From NCBI RefSeq assembly GCF_040500525.1, contig NZ_CP159402.1:1239501-1303500 (forward strand): DNA of 64,000 bases. The letters run 5' to 3'. Position numbers and translations under genes: made by a program. Within the stretch, counting starts at the first letter, position 1, and each line of letters starts with the position of its first letter. The DNA comes from Azospirillum formosense. GTDB taxonomy: Bacteria > Pseudomonadota > Alphaproteobacteria > Azospirillales > Azospirillaceae. This document shows positions 59,108 through 64,000 of the stretch, one piece after another. The notes below the pieces were generated by a model. The model was not told the origin of the DNA. It ran no database searches and worked only from the letters and a program-made list of their open reading frames with translations.

Positions 59108-60640
59108 ATGGATGACAAGACCACCCAGCTTTTCGAGCCGCGCCCCCTCGACGGCGGGCTGTCCCGTGCCGGTGCCGCGAAGCCGACGGCGGAATACCGC
59201 ACGCCGCCGCACAACGAGGAGGCGGAACAGGCGCTTCTCGGCGCCATCCTGGTGAACAACAAGGCGTACGAGAAGGTCGGCGAGTTCCTGCGCGCCGAGC
59301 ATTTCTACGACCCGGCGCACCAGCGCATCTATTCGGCCATCGCCAAGATGGTGGAGCGCGGCCAGATCGCCAACCCGGTGACGCTGAAGGCCTATTTCGA
59401 CAACGACGCCGAATTGGCGCCGGACGGCGGCGCCGGCTATCTGGCGCAGCTCGCCGCCAACGTCGTGACGGTGGTCAACGCGGGCGATTACGGCAAGACG
59501 ATCCACGACCTCTTCCTGCGCCGGCAGTTGATCGAGGTCGGCACGGACATGGTGAACGAGGCGTACCAGCACGACCTCGACATCGACGCCATGGACCAGA
59601 TCGAGACGGCGGAGAAGCAGCTCTTCGACCTCGCCTCGACCGGCGACGTGCGCGGCGGCTTCATCGCCTTCTCCGAGTCGCTGAAGGCGGCCATCGCCAC
59701 GGCGGAGACGGCCTTCCGCCGGTCCAGCCACGTCACCGGCGTGACCACCGGCCTGCGCGACATGGACCGTAAGCTGGGCGGCCTGCACCCGTCGGACCTC
59801 ATCATCCTCGCCGGGCGCCCCTCCATGGGCAAGACGGCGCTGGCGACCAACATCGCCTTCAACGCCGCCAAGGCGCACATGCGCAGCAACGGCGGCGAGG
59901 GCGCGCCGGTCGGCTTCTTCTCGCTGGAAATGTCGGCGGAGCAGCTCGCCACCCGTATCCTGGCCGGCGAGGCCGAGGTGTCGGGCGACAAGATCCGCCG
60001 CGGCGAGATCAAGGACAGCGACTTTCCCAAGTTCGTGGCGGCCAGCCAGGAACTTAGCCGCGTCCCCTTCTTCGTGGACGACACGCCGGCCTTGACCATC
60101 GCCGCGGTGCGCACCCGCTGCCGCCGGCTGAAGCGCACGCACGGTCTGGGCATGGTGGTGGTGGACTATCTTCAGCTCCTGCGCGGCGGCTCGACCAAGG
60201 GCAACGAGAACCGCGTGCAGGAAATCTCGGAGATCACCCGCGGCCTGAAGGCCATCGCCAAGGAGCTGGAAGTGCCGGTGCTGGCGCTGTCCCAGCTCAG
60301 CCGCGCGGTGGAAATGCGCGAGGACAAACGGCCGCAGCTCGCCGACCTGCGCGAATCGGGCTCCATCGAGCAGGACGCCGACGTGGTGATGTTCGTTTAC
60401 CGCGAACAGTACTATCTTGAGCGCGCCGAGCCGGCCCGCCGGCCGGAGGAGACGGAGGACAAGTACAACGACCGCTACGCCAACTGGCAGAAGCGCTACG
60501 CCGAGGTGCACAACACCGCGGAGGCGATCATCGCCAAGCAGCGCCATGGCCCGATCGGCAGCGTCCGCATGTTCTTCGACGGACAGTTCACGAAATTCGG
60601 CGACCTCGACACGACCCATGACTTCGGCCCCACTGAGTGA
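59108..60640 (+). CDS. dnaB: Replicative DNA helicase DnaB
   Basis: The 510-residue hexameric 5'-3' helicase opens the replication fork. The N-terminal domain begins at PPHNEEAEQALLGAIL (about 36-51). The RecA-like domain has Walker A AGRPSMGKTAL near 235-245, Walker B MVVVDYLQLL and LRESGSIEQDADVVMFVYR with the arginine finger region. The length is usual and there is no intein. Confidence 0.97.
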   Translation: MDDKTTQLFEPRPLDGGLSRAGAAKPTAEYRTPPHNEEAEQALLGAILVNNKAYEKVGEFLRAEHFYDPAHQRIYSAIAKMVERGQIANPVTLKAYFDNDAELAPDGGAGYLAQLAANVVTVVNAGDYGKTIHDLFLRRQLIEVGTDMVNEAYQHDLDIDAMDQIETAEKQLFDLASTGDVRGGFIAFSESLKAAIATAETAFRRSSHVTGVTTGLRDMDRKLGGLHPSDLIILAGRPSMGKTALATNIAFNAAKAHMRSNGGEGAPVGFFSLEMSAEQLATRILAGEAEVSGDKIRRGEIKDSDFPKFVAASQELSRVPFFVDDTPALTIAAVRTRCRRLKRTHGLGMVVVDYLQLLRGGSTKGNENRVQEISEITRGLKAIAKELEVPVLALSQLSRAVEMREDKRPQLADLRESGSIEQDADVVMFVYREQYYLERAEPARRPEETEDKYNDRYANWQKRYAEVHNTAEAIIAKQRHGPIGSVRMFFDGQFTKFGDLDTTHDFGPTE

Positions 60641-61754
60641 TCCGCTGGCCCGCGCCGGCGCCGTCCTGACCATCGACCTCGGCGCCATCGTCGCCAACTG
60701 GACGCAGCTCCGCGACCGGGTGGCCCCGGCGGAATGCGCCGCCGTGGTCAAGGCGAACGCCTATGGCCTGGGGGTGGAGCGCGTCGTTCCGGCGCTCGCC
60801 GCCGCCGGCTGCCGGACCTTCGTGGTCGCCCAGTTCGAGGAGGCGCTGGCGGTGCGCGCCGTGGCGCCGGCGAACGCCCGCGTCCTGTCGCTGGGCGGCC
60901 TGCCCGCCGGCACCGCGCCGGACTTCACCGCCCGTCGCATCCTGCCGGTGCTCAACCATCTGGGCGACATCGCCGCGTGGCAGGCCCACGCCCGGGCGCG
61001 GGGCACCGCCCTGCCCGCCGTGGTCCACATCGACACCGGGATGAACCGACTCGGGCTCGGCCCGGACGAGCTGGACACGCTGGTCGGCGACCTCTCCCGG
61101 CTGGACGGGGTCGATGTCCGGGTGTGGATGACCCACCTCGCCTGCGCCGACGAGGATTCGGTGATGAACAGCCAGCAGCTCGGGCGCTTCCGCTCGGCGG
61201 TCGGACGGCTGCCCGCGGCCGAGGCCAGCTTCGCCAACTCGTCCGGGATCTTCCACGGGTCGGCCTTCCATTTCGACCTCGTGCGGCCCGGCTGCGCGCT
61301 CTACGGCGTGAATCCCACGCCCGCCGCGGCGAACCCGATGCGGGACACCATCCGGCTCGACGCCCGGCTGCTTCAGGTGCGCAACGTTGACAGCCCTATG
61401 ACCGTTGGCTACGGTGCGACGCACCGCGTTGCGGCGAGAGGCAAAATCGCAACCATCGCAGTGGGTTATGCCGACGGATATCTGCGCTCGCTCAGCGGGC
61501 GCGGCCATGTCTTCGTCAACGGCGTGGCCGCTCCGGTGGTTGGGCGCGTTTCGATGGATCTGGTTACGGTGGATGTCAGCCACCTTCCCGACGAGGCGGT
61601 GACGCCCGGCGGGCTGGTGGAGCTGATCGGTCCGAACCGCCCGGTGGACACCGTGGCGAGCGAGGGCGGAACCATCGGCTACGAGATCCTGACCTCGCTG
61701 GGCGCGCGTTACCACAGGGTCTACCGCGACCCGCCGCCGCCTGAGGTCGCTTGA
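60618..61754 (+). CDS. alr: Alanine racemase
   Basis: The 378-residue PLP enzyme makes D-alanine for peptidoglycan. The PLP Lys45 is in VVKANAYGLG and the second catalytic base Tyr265 is in VGYGATHR; RVSMDLVTVDV is also conserved. The ATG at 60618 lies inside the end of dnaB (23-base overlap in another frame), an arrangement conserved as dnaB-alr in many bacteria. Its stop overlaps the mlaE start by one base. Confidence 0.95.
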   Translation: MTSAPLSDPLARAGAVLTIDLGAIVANWTQLRDRVAPAECAAVVKANAYGLGVERVVPALAAAGCRTFVVAQFEEALAVRAVAPANARVLSLGGLPAGTAPDFTARRILPVLNHLGDIAAWQAHARARGTALPAVVHIDTGMNRLGLGPDELDTLVGDLSRLDGVDVRVWMTHLACADEDSVMNSQQLGRFRSAVGRLPAAEASFANSSGIFHGSAFHFDLVRPGCALYGVNPTPAAANPMRDTIRLDARLLQVRNVDSPMTVGYGATHRVAARGKIATIAVGYADGYLRSLSGRGHVFVNGVAAPVVGRVSMDLVTVDVSHLPDEAVTPGGLVELIGPNRPVDTVASEGGTIGYEILTSLGARYHRVYRDPPPPEVA

Positions 61755-62530
61755 TGGGTTTCCTTGCCGCCACCGGACGGGCCTTCCTGATCTTTCTGGA
61801 AGCCACCGGTAAGCTCGCCATGTTCACCGGTTCCGCCCTGTCGCACTGCGTGCGCCCGCCGTTCTATCCACGGCAGATCCTGCGCCAGATGGTCGACATC
61901 GGCTATTACTCGCTCCCGGTGGTCGGGCTGACCGCCCTGTTCACCGGCATGGTGCTGGCGCTGCAGAGCTATTCCGGCTTTTCCCGCTTCCAGGCGGAGG
62001 GCGCCATCGCCACGGTGGTCGCCCTGTCGGTGACGCGGGAACTGGGGCCGGTGCTGGGCGGCCTGATGGTCGCCGGCCGCATCGGCGCCGCCATGGCCGC
62101 CGAGATCGGCACCATGCGCGTGACCGAGCAGATCGACGCGCTGTCGACCCTGTCCACCAACCCGTTCAAATATCTGGTGGCGCCGCGCCTGATCGCCGGG
62201 CTGACCATGCTGCCGCTGCTGGTGCTGGTCGCCGACATCATCGGCGTGTTCGGCGGCTTCCTGGTCGGCGTCTACCGGCTGGACTTCAACCCGGCCTCCT
62301 ACATCGGCCGGACCTGGGAGTTCCTGGAGCCGATCGACGTGATCTCCGGTCTCGTCAAGGCGGCGGTGTTCGGCTTCATGGTGTCGCTGATGGGCTGCTA
62401 CCACGGCTACCATTCGCGCGGCGGCGCCCAGGGCGTGGGCGCGGCGACGACCAACGCCGTGGTGTCCGCCTCCATCCTGATCCTGGTGTGGAACTACCTC
62501 ATCACCGGCATCTTCTTCTCGACGAAGTGA
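61754..62530 (+). CDS. mlaE: Phospholipid (Mla) ABC transporter permease
   Basis: The 258-residue inner membrane protein of the MlaE family has ALFTGMVLALQSYSGFSRF near 55 and VTRELGPVLGGLMVAGRIGA near 90-109, then five to six helices. It moves phospholipids between the inner membrane and the outer membrane pathway to keep outer-membrane asymmetry. The ATG overlaps alr (TGATG). It pairs with mlaF 10 bases downstream. Confidence 0.92.
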   Translation: MGFLAATGRAFLIFLEATGKLAMFTGSALSHCVRPPFYPRQILRQMVDIGYYSLPVVGLTALFTGMVLALQSYSGFSRFQAEGAIATVVALSVTRELGPVLGGLMVAGRIGAAMAAEIGTMRVTEQIDALSTLSTNPFKYLVAPRLIAGLTMLPLLVLVADIIGVFGGFLVGVYRLDFNPASYIGRTWEFLEPIDVISGLVKAAVFGFMVSLMGCYHGYHSRGGAQGVGAATTNAVVSASILILVWNYLITGIFFSTK

Positions 62531-62540
62531 GCGCAGAGCA

Positions 62541-63344
62541 ATGAGCGAGTCCATGTCGCAGGTTCCCCCCGCTCATCCGCCGAAGATTGCGCTGAAGAAC
62601 GTGCACAAGGCGTTCGGACCGAAGGTGGTGCTCAACGGCATCGACCTGGAGGTCGGGCGCGGCGAATCGCTGGTCGTCATCGGCGGGTCCGGCACCGGCA
62701 AGTCGGTGATGCTGAAGTGCATCCTCGGCCTCCTGTCGCCGGACAGCGGCTCCATCCGCGTCGATGGCGAGGAGACGACCAAGCTGCGCCCGCGCGAGCG
62801 GGAGAAGCTGCTGCACAAGTTCGGCATGCTGTTCCAGGGCGCCGCCCTGTTCGACAGCCTGAAGGTCTGGGAGAACGTCGCTTTCGGCCTGATCCAGGGC
62901 GAGCACATGCCGCGCGCCAAGGCCAAGGATATCGCCATCGCCAAGATGGGCGCCGTCGGCCTCGGCCCGGAGGTGGGAGAGCTGTTCCCGTCGGAGCTGT
63001 CGGGCGGCATGCAGAAGCGCGTCGGCCTCGCCCGCGCCATCGCCGACGAGCCGGAGATCATCTTCTTCGACGAGCCGACGACCGGCCTCGACCCGATCAT
63101 GGCCGACGTGATCAACGAGCTGATCGTGAAGTGCGTGAAGGACCTCGGCGCCACCGCCGTGACCATCACCCACGACATGGCCTCGGCCCGCAAGATCGCC
63201 GACCGCGTGGCGATGATCTACCAGGGCCGGATCATCTGGACCGGCCACGCGAACGACATCGACAACTCCGGCAACCCCTACGTGGACCAGTTCGTCCACG
63301 GGCGGGGCGAAGGGCCGATCAAGATGCAGGTGCGGGCGCTCTGA
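62541..63344 (+). CDS. mlaF: Phospholipid (Mla) ABC transporter ATPase
   Basis: The 267-residue ATPase has Walker A GGSGTGKSV (48-56), signature LSGGMQKRVGLARAI near 153-167, Walker B IIFFDEPTTGLDP and the Mla-type MLFQGAALFDSL. It drives MlaE. No mlaD-like gene follows in the window, so the MlaD ring subunit must be elsewhere or unused. Confidence 0.93.
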   Translation: MSESMSQVPPAHPPKIALKNVHKAFGPKVVLNGIDLEVGRGESLVVIGGSGTGKSVMLKCILGLLSPDSGSIRVDGEETTKLRPREREKLLHKFGMLFQGAALFDSLKVWENVAFGLIQGEHMPRAKAKDIAIAKMGAVGLGPEVGELFPSELSGGMQKRVGLARAIADEPEIIFFDEPTTGLDPIMADVINELIVKCVKDLGATAVTITHDMASARKIADRVAMIYQGRIIWTGHANDIDNSGNPYVDQFVHGRGEGPIKMQVRAL

Positions 63345-63460
63345 CGCGCCCGGCCGGCGGGCCCCAGGGCCGGTTTGTGCAAAATTAACCTGCCGCCCGG
63401 TAGGGTCGGCCACCAAGAACGCCGGCCGCCACAGGCCGGCGCCCCATCGGAGAGACGATC

Positions 63461-63679
63461 ATGGCGGACATCACCACGAACGGACTGGCCTTCGCGAGCT
63501 TCATGCTGAGCGCCAAGATCCTGGAGACGCTCCAGGCCAAGGGGCTGCTGACCAACGAAGAGACGGTGCAGACCATCAAGAACACCCACGAGCAGCTTCT
63601 CAAGAACGACAACCAGCTGTCGCTCGAAGCCGCCGACGCGCTCGCCCATTTCTTCGCCGGTCCGACCGACGGGAAGTGA
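63461..63679 (+). CDS. Small hypothetical protein
   Basis: The 72-residue, mostly helical protein opens MADITTNGLAFASFMLSAKI and ends HFFAGPTDGK. It has no signal or cysteines. GGAGAGACG gives a ribosome site about 7-13 bases before the ATG. It lies after mlaF and converges on the NUDIX gene. I do not recognise a family; coding potential looks good. Confidence 0.65.
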   Translation: MADITTNGLAFASFMLSAKILETLQAKGLLTNEETVQTIKNTHEQLLKNDNQLSLEAADALAHFFAGPTDGK

Positions 63680-63682
63680 CCG

Positions 63683-64000
63683 TCAGGGCGCCGGACGCGC
63701 CGCCGACCGCGCGAGGTTGTCGCGCAGCTCCGGCAGCAGGACGGCGCCCAGCATGGCGATGACCGGCAGCAGGGCGTAATCGCCCTCGGCCGCCGCGGCG
63801 ATCAGCTCCCCGCGGGTCAGAAGTTCCAGCCGCATCTCCTCCAGGTCCCCGGAGTCCGCATCGGCCACCTTGCGGGCGTTGCGGGCGTGGAACATGTGGC
63901 AGACGCAGCCGCGCTGGTTGGCCTGCACCACGTAGGAGCCGAGCGCGGTCCACTCCTCCGCGGCGTAGCCGGTCTCCTCCAGCAATTCCCGCTTCGCCGC
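63683..64000 (-). CDS. NUDIX hydrolase, C-terminal part
   Basis: The frame runs off the right end. The edge of the NUDIX box is visible as A-A-K-R-E-L-L-E-E-T-G-Y (REx2EExG half), followed by a 95-residue C-terminal part with YVVQANQRGCVCHMFHARNA. Such enzymes hydrolyse nucleoside diphosphate derivatives; the substrate is not predictable from the fragment. Confidence 0.82.
   Translation of the reverse strand, partial: AAKRELLEETGYAAEEWTALGSYVVQANQRGCVCHMFHARNARKVADADSGDLEEMRLELLTRGELIAAAAEGDYALLPVIAMLGAVLLPELRDNLARSAARPAP

Overview
The window is about 64 kb of GC-rich DNA, densely coding on both strands, from what looks like the main replicon of an alphaproteobacterium of the Rhodospirillales, most likely Azospirillum or a close relative. 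This placement is inferred, not searched. It rests on the gene content: the AapJQMP general amino acid ABC transporter, an NDUFS4-type complex I accessory subunit, a phasin, a form II CO dehydrogenase-like cluster, and fabD-fabG-acpP-fabF-mltG and rpsF-rpsR-DUF2232-rplI in the usual alphaproteobacterial order. There are no rRNA genes, insertion sequences, prophage genes or CRISPR arrays. Both ends cut through a gene: a GNAT acetyltransferase on the left and a NUDIX hydrolase on the right.

Layout. 0-7 kb: a DMT exporter, a HisC-like aminotransferase and the aap operon on the minus strand. 7-10 kb: metC, hisI, two tandem small-RNA candidates each preceded by an FNR/FixK-type box, a DUF6460-like membrane peptide, an intergenic cluster of DnaA-box-like motifs, and tRNA-Arg(TCT) and tRNA-Pro(TGG) on either side of the complex I subunit gene. 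10-17 kb: small envelope proteins, a histone-deacetylase-family enzyme, a DUF1194 protein, a double-domain universal stress protein and an NhaD-like antiporter. 17-21 kb: a TAXI-type TRAP transporter with its DUF1850 partner. 21-30 kb: a molybdenum hydroxylase operon (coxS-L-M, moxR/coxD, coxE, two XdhC/CoxI-family genes and a molybdopterin-binding/nucleotidyltransferase fusion). 30-35 kb: a glutamine amidotransferase, a 5'-nucleotidase, a phasin and alanine dehydrogenase.

34-41 kb: a complete branched-chain-amino-acid-type ABC transporter ending in an L-2-amino-thiazoline-4-carboxylate hydrolase-like gene, then a possible structured RNA and a MarR regulator. 41-50 kb: a 3-hydroxyisobutyryl-CoA hydrolase-like enzyme, a lipid kinase, a phosphoesterase, hemB, a dapA-smpB-rsmC-like set and a divergent soluble lytic transglycosylase. 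50-55 kb: fatty acid synthesis genes and mltG. 55-64 kb: ribosomal proteins S6, S18 and L9, a cyclopropane-fatty-acid synthase, dnaB, alr and mlaEF.

The most notable observation is the pair of tandem sRNA candidates at 8.67-8.94 kb. They share an identical 25-nt pyrimidine-rich 5' segment carrying an anti-Shine-Dalgarno motif. Each ends in a strong intrinsic terminator, and each has an FNR/FixK-type palindrome at exactly the same distance upstream. The geometry fits class II activated promoters and suggests redox-controlled regulatory RNAs, perhaps analogous in logic to E. coli FnrS and rhizobial AbcR RNAs.
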